In this document: piece after piece, positions 17,901-25,148 of the stretch
Layout of the letters: every line of letters starts with the position of its first letter
How positions within the stretch are numbered: position 1 is the stretch's first letter
Assembly: GCA_900315955.1 (NCBI GenBank)
Contig: ONBC01000028.1
Coordinates: forward strand, 28,534 to 92,533
Source: an uncultured Prevotella sp.
Lineage (GTDB): Bacteria > Bacteroidota > Bacteroidia > Bacteroidales > Bacteroidaceae
Direction: 5' to 3'
Length of the DNA stretch: 64,000 nucleotides
The notes under the pieces: generated by a model
Seen by the model: the letters and a program-made list of their open reading frames with translations, nothing else
What the model was told of the DNA's origin: nothing
Databases searched by the model: none
Translations under genes and position numbers: made by a program

Positions 17901-19473
17901 CCGTATCAAGAACAAGGTCGACTCGGCCCTGAAGCTGAAGCTCTCCGTTGTCACGCTGCCTCCGCTGGAGGAAAAAGGCTGGTACAAGACTGCTCAGACC
18001 CTCGCACGCCTGGCGATGATGGTGCGGTCGGCGAGCATCAGCTACAGCAATCAGTATGCCATGTCGCTCCCCGGCTTCATGCCTATTATCGGCAAGGCGT
18101 TCGGGCAGACACGCGGCAACCACGTGCTCTCACCGGGGCTCGACTTCGCCTTCGGATTCGTAGGAGACAGTTACATCGAGAAAGCCAAAAGCAACAACTG
18201 GCTCTTGGAGGCCGACAGTGTCGCTACTCCGGCTACTACGAACGCGACGGAGAACCTCAACGTCCGCGCCACACTCGAGCCCATCAAAGGGTTCAAGATA
18301 GACCTCAACGCAGCCCGGGCCGTGACGAAAGCACGCAGCGTGCAATATATGTATGAGGGAAACCCGACGACACAGACGGGGTCCTTCACGATGACAACGA
18401 TCTCCCTGAAGTCGGCTTTCGAAGGCATCGGCTCAGCGAACAACGGATACAAGTCGAAGACCTTCAACAAGTTCTGCGCCTCCATAGAGTCGTTCCGCCA
18501 GCGCGTGGAAGCCCGCTATGCCGGCACCGTCTATCCTCTGGGCACAGCCCTGGCGGGCAAGACTTTCGACGCTGCCAACGGTGGGGTGAACGGCTACTCA
18601 GCCGACGTCCTCGTGCCTGCCTTCCTCGCTGCTTACACCTCGGGCAGCGGCAAGAGCCTCGACATCTTCCCATCACTCATGCACCTGATGCCCAACTGGA
18701 CCATCAGCTACGGAGGGTTGAGCAACCTGCCGTGGTTCCGGGACCATTTCCGGTCGGTGAACATCAACCACGCCTACAAGAGCATTTTCGCTGTGGGTTC
18801 CTACCAGAGCTACTCCACGTTCGCCTCCCTGGCGAGCAACGATGTGCTGGGCTTCATCACCGATGCCACGACAGGTAACCCCATCCCCAACTCGATGTAC
18901 AACGTCTCTACGGTGAGCATCAACGAGTCGTTTGCGCCGCTGCTCGGCCTCAGCGTTACGTTCCTCAACAACATGACTGCGAAGCTCGAATATCAACAGA
19001 CACGCGCCACCTCGCTCTCCATGACCTCCGTTCAGATCAACGAGGCGATCAGCAAAGACTGGGTCTTCGGCTGGGGCTGGCGCATCAACAACTTCAACCT
19101 CTTCGGACTGGGCACTGCAAAGCACCGATCCTCAAGAAGCCGGACGTCGGGATCGAACAGCCGCAAGCAAGACAACAGCAACCAGCGCCAGACGACCAGC
19201 TCCACAGCCAACCACGCACTCAACCTGCGCCTTGACCTGAGTTACCGCAAGCAGGCTGCCATCACACGCGACATCGCCACCGTGACCTCCACGGCATCGA
19301 GTGGCAACACAGCGTTCAAGCTCTCTTTCTCGGCTGAGTACACGCTCTCGAAACTCATGTCCATGAGTTTCTATCTCGACCGTCAGACGAACACGCCGCT
19401 CCTCGCCTCGAGCAGCTACCCCACGACGACGCAAGACTTCGGACTGAGCATCAAATTCTCACTGACGAGGTAA
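11932..19473 (+). CDS. sprA: Type IX secretion translocon SprA (cell-surface protein Sov/SprA)
   Basis: 2513 residues, the expected giant size. It starts with a signal peptide (AFILFLWLLVTSVASWA). SprA landmarks include EYMEWSGKHWRDTFFRGKN, the repeated PAEKIFGPGGVRIRTQGTAE segment and a C-terminus ending in alternating beta strands (FGLSIKFSLTR). SprA forms the 36-strand outer-membrane barrel through which type IX substrates leave the cell. Residues about 1880-1938 form a Lys/Glu/Ala-rich, probably coiled-coil insertion (EKKKKEAEKKKQADEIKK) facing the periplasm or cell exterior. Translation probably couples to ruvA, three bases upstream. Together with gldB and gldE elsewhere in the window it indicates a type IX secretion-capable organism. 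Confidence 0.95.
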   Translation: MRRKAFILFLWLLVTSVASWAAMPSDSLHTRWKIQRTTPVTYDDLDQSAMDLQRPDGIKYDVVYNDTINRYIIGTRLGDTYLAAPIMMTPEEYMEWSGKHWRDTFFRGKNSEIFKQKGKEKFDFSDMHFDLGPAEKIFGPGGVRIRTQGTAELKFGGTYKNIDNPSLPVRSRKKTSLDFDEKINFNMNGRVGDKVNMNLNYNTDATFDFDAQNMKLKYDGKEDEIVKLVEGGNVSFPSNSSLIQGASSLFGLRTDLQFGKLKLQLVASQKKSTSKSVSSQGGKQLTSFEMDAADYEENRHFFLSQYFHDHYDAGMRTLPNLTTGVTINRVEIWVTNKSGTTTNTRNIIALTDLGENSKVSNSRWATTGSTVPSNAANTEYETMTGSLSGARDIDQTSTVLDGAGLKGGTDYEKLQSARLLSSSEYTVNNALGYVSLKTSLQTDQVLAVAYEYTYGGRTYQVGEFASDITDTKQALFVKSLKNTSNNPSQGNWPLMMKNVYYLASTLEKEKFRLDVKYQSDTTGVYLSYIPEQQVKGTTLIKVLGADRLDNNNKAHSNGYFDYVEGYTVSNGRVFFPVAEPFGSYMYNYLVQHGVAAEVAKKYAFTELYDSTKTIAKQIAEKDKYIFQGQYRGTQANVISLGAYNVPQGSVVVTAGGVTLTEGTDYSVDYSAGEVTILNQSIIDAGTTVNVSLESQSDYSQMRKTMFGMNWEYDFSKNFQLSGTVQHLGEQALTTKVAMGAEPVNNTIVGFNINWKHESQWLTNALDKIPFLHLTQPSQISFTGEFAKLFAGQASGVQDNASYIDDFEASTDKISVLDPTAWILSSVPSMFAESTDKTTLRSGFNRSQMAWYTIDPLFTRRSSSLTPSYIKSDLTMLSDPYMREVYVRELYPNRDQSSYNGATSTLSVMNIAYYPNERGPYNFNPDLNYDGTLNNPTQHWGGMMRRLDTNDFQQANIEYVEFWMLDPFIHEEQKGETATGGDFYINLGEVSEDVLKDGKKFYESGLPVDGSSAFTYTQWGKIPTQTTQTYAFATSKGARALQDVGYNGLTDSEEQTFDSYQDFLKQIQGKVSQAVFDSIWADPAHDDYHYFRGSDYDNARFDILRRYKYINNPSGNSPDSDNRTETYDTSYKSGPDVEDINQDYTLNEYEKYYQYHLSIRPEDLQVGKNFIVDKRDAASSTRQGVKTFTWYLFRIPVDEYEKRVGGISDFSSIRFMRMFLTGFSKPVVLRFSSLDLVRGTWRVYTQNLDNAAAQTGTLTTASVSIEENNDKLPVNYVLPPGIQREQDPTQPQLVESNEQSLQLNVDNLSPSEAKCVYKNTTLDVRKYKRIQMFVHANAEETNTTNLQDNELAIFIRLGSDYKSNYYEYQIPLKLTAPSNKYSRYNITDIKKVWPEDNMLDIPLSLFTNVKRERNRARALGTASFTRAYEAYDADHPNNKVTVMGNPTLGEIKTMIIGIRNLSGEQKSGEVWVDELRLKEYNSTGGWAADGNLNVQLSDMGSVNVQGKYVSEGFGGLEDGVSARTQDSQSNLQVTTSLELGKFFPDKAKVSIPVYYSVSKQKTSPKYNPLDTDMELKDALDAAASKQERDSIENIAVTKQVNTNFSISNARVGIQTKRHPMPYDPANFSFTYSHSHQHTQGETTVYENEDNWEGSLNYAWSPVYKTWEPFKKIKNRSKWLDLARSLGFNYLPQNVGFNSQMTRSYYELQERDMESTENAELPLTFSEQFLWNREFSMRWDLTKNLHMNFQSATNAEIEEPYTPVNKDLYPDQFQAWKDSVWTSIRHFGTPLDYQQTFSASYQLPLNLLPIFSWMRTDATYNATYTWQRGTELEDGTNLGNTIANNRQLQVNGNFDFTKLYNLVPFLKKANERFDKTTYRKTDAQREQEKKKKEAEKKKQADEIKKIREQAVKDGKDADKAVAEWQRKQKEEAAKKKALPKNRNAFEKEITLLPDSTITVAHNKKTKRIVVSARTMDGKLYHLKFRKEGDNKIRIKNKVDSALKLKLSVVTLPPLEEKGWYKTAQTLARLAMMVRSASISYSNQYAMSLPGFMPIIGKAFGQTRGNHVLSPGLDFAFGFVGDSYIEKAKSNNWLLEADSVATPATTNATENLNVRATLEPIKGFKIDLNAARAVTKARSVQYMYEGNPTTQTGSFTMTTISLKSAFEGIGSANNGYKSKTFNKFCASIESFRQRVEARYAGTVYPLGTALAGKTFDAANGGVNGYSADVLVPAFLAAYTSGSGKSLDIFPSLMHLMPNWTISYGGLSNLPWFRDHFRSVNINHAYKSIFAVGSYQSYSTFASLASNDVLGFITDATTGNPIPNSMYNVSTVSINESFAPLLGLSVTFLNNMTAKLEYQQTRATSLSMTSVQINEAISKDWVFGWGWRINNFNLFGLGTAKHRSSRSRTSGSNSRKQDNSNQRQTTSSTANHALNLRLDLSYRKQAAITRDIATVTSTASSGNTAFKLSFSAEYTLSKLMSMSFYLDRQTNTPLLASSSYPTTTQDFGLSIKFSLTR

Positions 19474-19555
19474 GAAGACTTAGCATCAAGTTCTCACGCA
19501 AGGACAAAATCAGTTGCATAAAAAGCGACTTTACGTCCAAAAATATCACTAAATA

Positions 19556-19589
19556 CCACATTTATGGTATGCGAATGCCCATAATGTGG
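19556..19589. promoter_or_regulatory. Hairpin between sprA and metY
   Basis: CCACATTTATGG (19556-19567) pairs with CCATAATGTGG (19579-19589) across an 11-base loop, with one bulge. It lies 26 bases upstream of the metY -7 box, so it could end sprA transcription or be an operator. It has no poly-T tract. Confidence 0.4.
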
Positions 19590-19591
19590 GA

Positions 19592-19622
19592 TTTCCAATG
19601 TGGAAAAATCAGCGTAACTTTG
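19592..19622 (+). promoter_or_regulatory. Promoter of metY-cysK
   Basis: TTTC at 19592-19595, 19 bases, then TAACTTTG at 19615-19622. This fits the Bacteroidota TTTG-N19/20-TAnnTTTG promoter with one -33 mismatch. The predicted leader is about 55 nt, too short for a typical SAM riboswitch. Confidence 0.65.
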
Positions 19623-19682
19623 CAACTGTAAAATAGAAAACAACAAATAGATATATAAACTTAATCAGAAAGGAAAGAGATT

Positions 19683-20972
19683 ATGAGCAACGAGAAAGAA
19701 CTTCATTTTGAGACTCTTCAACTTCATGTAGGCCAGGAACAGGCAGATCCCGCAACCGATGCCCGTGCGGTACCAATCTACCAGACCACCTCTTACGTCT
19801 TCCATAACGCACAGCATGCCTCCGACCGTTTCCATCTCAAAGATGCCGGCAACATCTACGGCCGTCTGACCAACACCACACAGGGTGTCTTCGAAGATCG
19901 AGTAGCTGCCCTCGAAGGCGGCGTGGGCGGTCTCGCTGTTGCTTCCGGTGCAGCTGCCGTGACATACGCCATCACAAATCTCGCTTATGCCGGTGACCAC
20001 GTGGTAGCTACCGACACAATCTACGGCGGTACCTACAACTTGTTGAAGCACACACTGTCAAAGTATGGTATCGACACAACATTCGTTAACCCAGACGACT
20101 ACGATGCGTTAGAGGCTGCCATCAAGCCGAATACGAAACTTGTGTATATCGAGACGCTCGGCAACCCTAACTCAAACATCTCTGATATAGAGCGTTCCGC
20201 TGAGATTGCACACCGTCACGGTATTCCATTGGTTATTGACAACACTTTCGGTACCCCATACCTCATCCGCCCCATAGAGCACGGAGCCGACATCGTCGTT
20301 CACAGCGCTACAAAGTTCATCGGCGGTCATGGATCAAGCCTCGGTGGTGTCATCGTTGACGGCGGTAAATTCGATTACTTTCAGAACGATAAGTTCCCCG
20401 GCTTCACTAAGCCCGATCCGTCTTACCACGGCCTTGTTTTCGGAAAGCTCCCCGCTCCGTTTGTGACGCGTGTCCGTGCCCTGTTGCTTCGTGACGAGGG
20501 TGCCTGCATCTCTCCGTTCAACGCATGGATTCTTCTGCAAGGTCTCGAGACACTTTCGCTGCGCGTTGAGCGTCATGTCTTCAATACCTTGAAGATCATC
20601 GACTACCTCAAGACACAGCCATTAGTGAAGAAGATTAACCACCCGTCTCTGCCCGACCATCCGAACCACGATCTCTACGAACGCTACTTCCCTAACGGAG
20701 CCGGCTCCATCTTCACGTTCGAGATCGACGGCGGTCAGCAGACAGCCTGGGACTTCATTGACCATCTGAAGATCTTCTCCGATCTCGCAAACGTAGCCGA
20801 TGTCAAGTCGCTCGTCGTACATCCAAAGAGCACCACTCACTCTGAGCTCTCCGACGAGGAAGCTTCTGAGCAGGGCATCTTCGACGGCACCATCCGTCTG
20901 TCTATCGGAACAGAGAACTATCTCGACCTTATTGATGACATGGATCAGGCATTTAAGGCAGTGAAAAAATAA
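19683..20972 (+). CDS. metY: O-acetylhomoserine sulfhydrylase (PLP-dependent)
   Basis: 429 residues, the usual length for the OAH/OAS sulfhydrylase branch of the Cys/Met-metabolism PLP family. The PLP lysine is in HSATKFIGGHGSSLGG near residue 210. Other family landmarks are IYQTTSYVFHNAQHASDRF and IETLGNPNSNISDIE. It forms homocysteine from O-acetylhomoserine and sulfide. AAAGGAAAGAG upstream of the ATG is one of the clearer ribosome-binding sites in the window. cysK follows after 30 bases, so the pair covers direct sulfide incorporation into both homocysteine and cysteine. Confidence 0.93.
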   Translation: MSNEKELHFETLQLHVGQEQADPATDARAVPIYQTTSYVFHNAQHASDRFHLKDAGNIYGRLTNTTQGVFEDRVAALEGGVGGLAVASGAAAVTYAITNLAYAGDHVVATDTIYGGTYNLLKHTLSKYGIDTTFVNPDDYDALEAAIKPNTKLVYIETLGNPNSNISDIERSAEIAHRHGIPLVIDNTFGTPYLIRPIEHGADIVVHSATKFIGGHGSSLGGVIVDGGKFDYFQNDKFPGFTKPDPSYHGLVFGKLPAPFVTRVRALLLRDEGACISPFNAWILLQGLETLSLRVERHVFNTLKIIDYLKTQPLVKKINHPSLPDHPNHDLYERYFPNGAGSIFTFEIDGGQQTAWDFIDHLKIFSDLANVADVKSLVVHPKSTTHSELSDEEASEQGIFDGTIRLSIGTENYLDLIDDMDQAFKAVKK

Positions 20973-21002
20973 AGAGGACTTTACGGTCTAATAATTATTC
21001 GT

Positions 21003-21947
21003 ATGAAAATATATCATCAAATTACCGATCTTATCGGTAACACTCCCCTTGTGGAGCTTCAGAAATATTCGGCATTGCGTGGCGTGAAGAAGCCCGTCAT
21101 TGCTAAGGTAGAGTTCTTCAACCCCGGCGGAAGCGTCAAGGACCGAATCGCCTATGCTATGATAGAGGCCGCAGAGAAAGACGGCAAGCTCCAGCCAGGC
21201 GCAACGATCATCGAGCCGACGAGCGGTAACACTGGTGTCGGCCTCGCCCTTGTCTCTGCCGTAAAGGGGTATAAACTCATCCTCACGATGCCTGAGACCA
21301 TGAGCGTCGAGCGTCGTAACCTCGTCAAGGCTTACGGTGCTCAAGTCAAGCTCACTCCGGGTGCTGCCGGCATGAAGGGTGCTATCGCAGAGGCTGAGCA
21401 TCTACGCGACTCCATTCCAGGTTCCGTGATCCTCGAGCAATTCGAGAATCCGGCCAACCCACAAAAGCACTATGAGACAACAGGTAAAGAGATTTGGGAT
21501 GCCACGGACGGCAAAGTCGACATCGTCGTAGCCGGCGTAGGCACAGGAGGCACGATCTCTGGTATTGGCAAGCGCCTCAAAGAGCTGAACCCGAACGTGA
21601 AGATCATCGCTGTCGAGCCGGCTTCTTCTCCTGTCTTGGAGGGTGGCAAGTCTGGCCCCCATAAGATTCAGGGCATCGGTGCCGGCTTCATTCCAAAGAC
21701 CTACAACGCTTCAGTCATCGACGAGGTGTTCCCAGTTGAGAATGACGCTGCCATCCTCGCCGGACGCCAGATCGCCCAACAGGACGGCATCCTCGTAGGC
21801 ATCTCTTCCGGAGCCGCTGCCTATGCTGCCACAGAGATCGCCAAGCGTCCGGGCAACGAGGACAAGAACATCGTCGCTCTTCTCCCCGACACAGGCGAAC
21901 GCTACCTCTCAACGGTACTCTACGCCTTCGAGGAATATCCTCTATAG
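21003..21947 (+). CDS. cysK: Cysteine synthase A (O-acetylserine sulfhydrylase)
   Basis: 314 residues. The PLP lysine is in FFNPGGSVKDRIAYAM (about 45). The substrate loop EPTSGNTGVG and phosphate-binding GVGTGGTISGIGK are intact. It forms cysteine from O-acetylserine and sulfide in the cytoplasm. Second gene of the metY-cysK unit, with a strong terminator directly downstream. Confidence 0.95.
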   Translation: MKIYHQITDLIGNTPLVELQKYSALRGVKKPVIAKVEFFNPGGSVKDRIAYAMIEAAEKDGKLQPGATIIEPTSGNTGVGLALVSAVKGYKLILTMPETMSVERRNLVKAYGAQVKLTPGAAGMKGAIAEAEHLRDSIPGSVILEQFENPANPQKHYETTGKEIWDATDGKVDIVVAGVGTGGTISGIGKRLKELNPNVKIIAVEPASSPVLEGGKSGPHKIQGIGAGFIPKTYNASVIDEVFPVENDAAILAGRQIAQQDGILVGISSGAAAYAATEIAKRPGNEDKNIVALLPDTGERYLSTVLYAFEEYPL

Positions 21948-21971
21948 AAATCAAGCAAGAGAGAAAAAAGA

Positions 21972-22017
21972 AGTCCCGCCAAGCCTCACTAAAGAGAGAC
22001 TGGTGGGGCTTTTCTTT
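21972..22017 (+). terminator. Rho-independent terminator after cysK
   Basis: AGTCCCGCCA (21972-21981) pairs with TGGTGGGGCT (22001-22010) with two G-T pairs, followed by TTTCTTTTTG. Ends the metY-cysK transcript. Confidence 0.8.
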
Positions 22018-22061
22018 TTGTTAAATATTACAGAATCTCCGTAGAATAGAACTGGTTTTAG

Positions 22062-22069
22062 TAACTTTG
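22062..22069 (+). promoter_or_regulatory. -7 box for the AlbA_2-type gene
   Basis: TAACTTTG, exact TAnnTTTG, 38 bases before the ATG at 22108. Confidence 0.55.
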
Positions 22070-22107
22070 TAATACTTAATTATATACATACTAAAATCAA
22101 TTTTATT

Positions 22108-24558
22108 ATGATCCGGCAACAACCCACATTCTGGCTCGAAGTACGCAAAGAATACGTAATAGACAATTATGAAAAGCTACTTCCTTATCTTCGGAATTAT
22201 CGTTATGAAACTCAATATGAAGCTCCTGACAGCGATTATAATAAGACGTTCAGATGTTTGAAAGAAGTTGTAGACGACATCTGCCATTCAATGGACGAAG
22301 ACAACGTATTCAAACAGACACCTTTGCACTGGGATGAAGCAACCCTGAAAAGAAATGTAGGGCTCATGGCTTCCTATCTGCTCTCGGCAATGAAGAAAGG
22401 CATCACCGATAACCACACCTTATTATATTTATGTACGATTCTGTTGGATGTCGAGAAAAAGCCCGATGCAGCATTGCTCTCTGACTTTAAGAAAATAGCA
22501 GCTTGCTGCGGAGCCAACAAAGAGGTGTTAGTGTACGGATTTGGATGGGACGACGTGGAACGAATTCCTCAGTTTTCTCTTTCCTTGTTCTGCCAAAAGG
22601 CGGGGAAGACAAAATTCAAACCATCGGCTGAGGATAGGGTCAACGTTTACGAAGGCAAAGGCTTGATGTCTATGAATAAAGACACTATAAACCTGGCTCC
22701 CATGAACCTGACAGATTACGATAAAGCCGACCTGCTGCCACAGTTCAAATTACCAATGGATGTGAATATTATGGTGCGCCGGGCTGACAAGACCAACAAA
22801 ACAGAGTTTCCTGAACTTATAGAAACCTGCACTGATTTGCTCCGTGGATTAGACAGCATTGCTCCAAGCATTAAACATGACTTACAACAATATGAAAACG
22901 GCGATTTCCTGAAGGTCCGGGTGAAAGCCATCGATTATGAAAAAGGGTTCATAGAGTGCGAGACCATTGACCCAGACTATAAGAAGATCCGCGGAGGGCT
23001 CTTCATACCATACAATCTTTACAACTATTTCAACGATATATACGCCATCGGTAAGACAGATCTTGTGCGTGCCTTGCGCCTCAACGACGTGTTGTATGTC
23101 CGCAAACAATCGGTTGACCACTATCCTTTCATCATCGACTCACAGATCTTCCGCAAATTCAACGACTGCTATATTGAAGATATGGAACCGCACGTCTGCG
23201 ATGCCGTTCACCTTCAGACTTATGCGGGCGGGAACGGAAACCGATGGCTCACAGATGGCGGTGTGCAGGTCAATGTGCTCGGGAGACTCGGCGACGACAT
23301 ACAGACTTGTGTTGACCAAGGCCAGCCGGTCCGTATACGCATCATTGAGACAAAACAGGACAAGAGCGGCAACTGGGTCGTCAATGGCAAGTATGTTTAC
23401 GATGATCCATCCTCTTTTTCAGACACCTACGAAGCGTTTGTCAACCAGGCACGAGACGAGTTCCTCAGTTCTTTTCTCGACTATTATTATGAGGCTCCTG
23501 ACAATGAACAGAGCGGTCAACAAACTGGCACAGTGATGCCCTCTACAGTGCCGTTCCTGATCAATTTGTTTTATCGTTCCTCCATCATTACAGGCGACAC
23601 ACGCATGAAATATCTCTGGCTCCTTGCTGCCCGGTTCCTCGCTATCCTCTCACAGGACGCGGCAAGCAACGCCTTCCTTCGCCAGCAGATGCGGTTTGAA
23701 GAATGTCTCGTTCATTTTGCTTTAGGCGACGAGACGGCCTCAACGCTTGCCATGCGCGACGAAGAGCAGCTCTCTGACCTCCCACTGATACACAACGAGA
23801 AAGCAATCGTTGAACAACTCGCCAAATATCAGGACATGAACGTCGAGCGCCTGCAGTTAGTGCCCGGACACGAAGTCAACACCGACTATTTGGCAGAGAT
23901 GATCAGTGCTTCAAACATTCTGAAGGGTAAACTTGAACCCACGGAGCTCAACCGCATCAAGCGAAGCATCGCCGATTATCTCGGTGTAGCGGATGTCTAT
24001 CGAAACATCACGCGCGACTACACCGACTACGGAGAGGAGAGCGACACGCTGGAGTTTAAGACATCGATCGTCTTCCCGCCCAACAACAATATGCAAGCTG
24101 ACCTGGCCATGCAGAAATGGGGCATACTCAAAGCCGTATGCGGTTTCCTCAATACCGTCTCCGGTGGTGAGATACTCTTAGGTGTCAACGATTACGGCAT
24201 GGCGTGTGGTCTGAAGAATGACATCGACTACCTCTTCATGCATCGTTTTATAGGCAACCAGACTATGGACAGCTACCGTCGCTACGTCAAGGGAGTGATT
24301 GACAGCGCGTTCCGCGACGACCGCAATGTCGAAGGGCTCGATGTCACATCGACGGTTATCAGCTATGTCATCGAGCGCAACAACGAGGGCAGCGACCTGC
24401 TGCGAATCCGTATCCATCCTTACGAGAACGGCATTGTCTCCTTCCGTGACGACTATCTTCCCGAAGGCATCGCCCGCTCCTACTACCGCACGAGCGGTGC
24501 TTCGGTGAAGATGGACGACAAGCTCAAGAAACTTGTAAAGCAGCGTAAAGGATTGTAG
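22108..24558 (+). CDS. Large protein with C-terminal AlbA_2/Schlafen-like domain, function unknown
   Basis: 816 residues. The C-terminal part (about 645-800) shows the AlbA_2 (divergent AAA_4, Schlafen-related) pattern: SDTLEFKTSIVFPPNN, then GFLNTVSGGEILLGVNDYG. The rest (1-640) has no domain I can name; it is helical at first, and 270-430 has short beta-rich stretches that could hold OB-like folds. AlbA_2 domains occur in nucleic-acid-binding regulators and some defence proteins, but neither role can be assigned here. No signal peptide or membrane helix is seen. The gene stands alone with its own promoter. Base composition in the first third is more A+T-rich than its neighbours. Confidence 0.7.
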   Translation: MIRQQPTFWLEVRKEYVIDNYEKLLPYLRNYRYETQYEAPDSDYNKTFRCLKEVVDDICHSMDEDNVFKQTPLHWDEATLKRNVGLMASYLLSAMKKGITDNHTLLYLCTILLDVEKKPDAALLSDFKKIAACCGANKEVLVYGFGWDDVERIPQFSLSLFCQKAGKTKFKPSAEDRVNVYEGKGLMSMNKDTINLAPMNLTDYDKADLLPQFKLPMDVNIMVRRADKTNKTEFPELIETCTDLLRGLDSIAPSIKHDLQQYENGDFLKVRVKAIDYEKGFIECETIDPDYKKIRGGLFIPYNLYNYFNDIYAIGKTDLVRALRLNDVLYVRKQSVDHYPFIIDSQIFRKFNDCYIEDMEPHVCDAVHLQTYAGGNGNRWLTDGGVQVNVLGRLGDDIQTCVDQGQPVRIRIIETKQDKSGNWVVNGKYVYDDPSSFSDTYEAFVNQARDEFLSSFLDYYYEAPDNEQSGQQTGTVMPSTVPFLINLFYRSSIITGDTRMKYLWLLAARFLAILSQDAASNAFLRQQMRFEECLVHFALGDETASTLAMRDEEQLSDLPLIHNEKAIVEQLAKYQDMNVERLQLVPGHEVNTDYLAEMISASNILKGKLEPTELNRIKRSIADYLGVADVYRNITRDYTDYGEESDTLEFKTSIVFPPNNNMQADLAMQKWGILKAVCGFLNTVSGGEILLGVNDYGMACGLKNDIDYLFMHRFIGNQTMDSYRRYVKGVIDSAFRDDRNVEGLDVTSTVISYVIERNNEGSDLLRIRIHPYENGIVSFRDDYLPEGIARSYYRTSGASVKMDDKLKKLVKQRKGL

Positions 24559-24582
24559 GCATCTAACACAAAACAGATACAC

Positions 24583-24615
24583 GAAAAAGGCTGGAACCCT
24601 CACGGATTCCAGCCT
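24583..24615 (-). terminator. Rho-independent terminator of the small-peptide transcript
   Basis: On the minus strand AGGCTGGAA (24615-24607) pairs with TTCCAGCCT (24596-24588), followed by TTTTT. The T-tract is on the minus strand only, so it ends leftward transcription from the 24994 promoter. It lies 25 bases past the stop of the convergent AlbA_2 gene. Confidence 0.8.
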
Positions 24616-24665
24616 CTCTATTAAATGTTAACTATGTTTCTCTGTAAAAGAGATGGAAAGGTGCC

Positions 24666-24758
24666 TTACCGCGGCATACGATCCATCATGAGTGCCACCA
24701 TTGAGATACCTACAAACATCAAGGCGGCTGTAACTGTGAAAGTTGTCAAACTAATCAT
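24666..24758 (-). CDS. 30-residue hydrophobic peptide with its own transcription unit
   Basis: A minus-strand frame, ATG at 24758 to TAA at 24666, encodes 30 residues. It begins MISLTTFTVTAALMFVGI, continues through a Met/Val/Ala-rich stretch and ends MMDRMPR: one membrane helix with a basic C-terminal tail. Support comes from context. A TTTG-N20-TAACTTTG promoter lies 236-267 bases upstream, and a poly-T hairpin terminator 51-83 bases downstream. The leader of about 230 nt carries five copies of a motif. Size, hydrophobicity and long leader resemble type I toxins such as TisB, but other tiny membrane proteins would look the same. I recognise no family. A plus-strand frame across the leader (24883-25146) is taken as a by-product of the repeats. 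Confidence 0.6.
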   Translation of the reverse strand: MISLTTFTVTAALMFVGISMVALMMDRMPR

Positions 24759-24793
24759 ACTCTCAAAACTTTAATTTTTACTTTTAATTATAT

Positions 24794-24812
24794 CCGGCAA
24801 TCGCTCTGCCGG
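24794..24812 (-). promoter_or_regulatory. Hairpin in the small-peptide leader
   Basis: CCGGCA, a 7-base loop, then TGCCGG: a perfect 6-bp GC-rich stem 36 nt upstream of the peptide ATG. It could affect access to the start codon or act as an attenuator. Confidence 0.5.
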
Positions 24813-24814
24813 TT

Positions 24815-24950
24815 GTTATCCTGATATTTCCTGTTATCCTGAAAAATCTTACCTAAAGAACCTCAACACCTATCTTCTATGGATGCGATGTTATCTGAAT
24901 ACCAATCTTAAATGCTATCTGAATACCAATCTTAAATGTTATCTGAATAC
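24815..24950 (-). repeat. Five iterated motif copies in the small-peptide leader
   Basis: On the plus strand, copies related to TGTTATCCTGAA start at 24815, 24833, 24889, 24913 and 24937. The last three lie in a 24-base tandem array (TGTTATCTGAATACCAATCT type, about 2.5 units). On the minus-strand transcript they read as TTCAGGATAACA or TTCAGATAACA. One near-identical sequence lies at 48808-48828. Confidence 0.8.
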
Positions 24951-24993
24951 TTTATCTTTAACCTCTCTGAGGACTTTTTTCTTATTGACACTG

Positions 24994-25025
24994 CAAAGTT
25001 ACGAAGTTTGCGTTGTGTGCGCAAA
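24994..25025 (-). promoter_or_regulatory. Consensus promoter of the small-peptide transcript
   Basis: The minus strand reads TTTG (25025-25022), 20 bases, then TAACTTTG (25001-24994), an exact match to the Bacteroidota housekeeping promoter. Transcription would start near 24988 and run left. Confidence 0.75.
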
Positions 25026-25148
25026 CAATATGTTGACTATTACAAGTAAACCGCAGATTTTATTGACTATCATCAATACTGTTGATACATGTCAACGAAA
25101 ATCGTTGACATATATCAATGGAACGGGACGGATAATGAGAGAATGACG

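Noticed and set aside
19623-19682. SAM or other riboswitch upstream of metY
   Set aside because: The leader after the mapped -7 box is only about 55 nt and A-rich, and no SAM-I or SAM-II core motif could be found.
24888-24950. 24-bp tandem repeat as a CRISPR remnant
   Set aside because: Units are contiguous with no spacers, and no cas gene is nearby.
24883-25146. Plus-strand frame of 87 residues with repeated CYLNTNLK units
   Set aside because: The repeats come from the DNA array in the leader. There is no promoter on that strand, and the rest has no protein-like composition.
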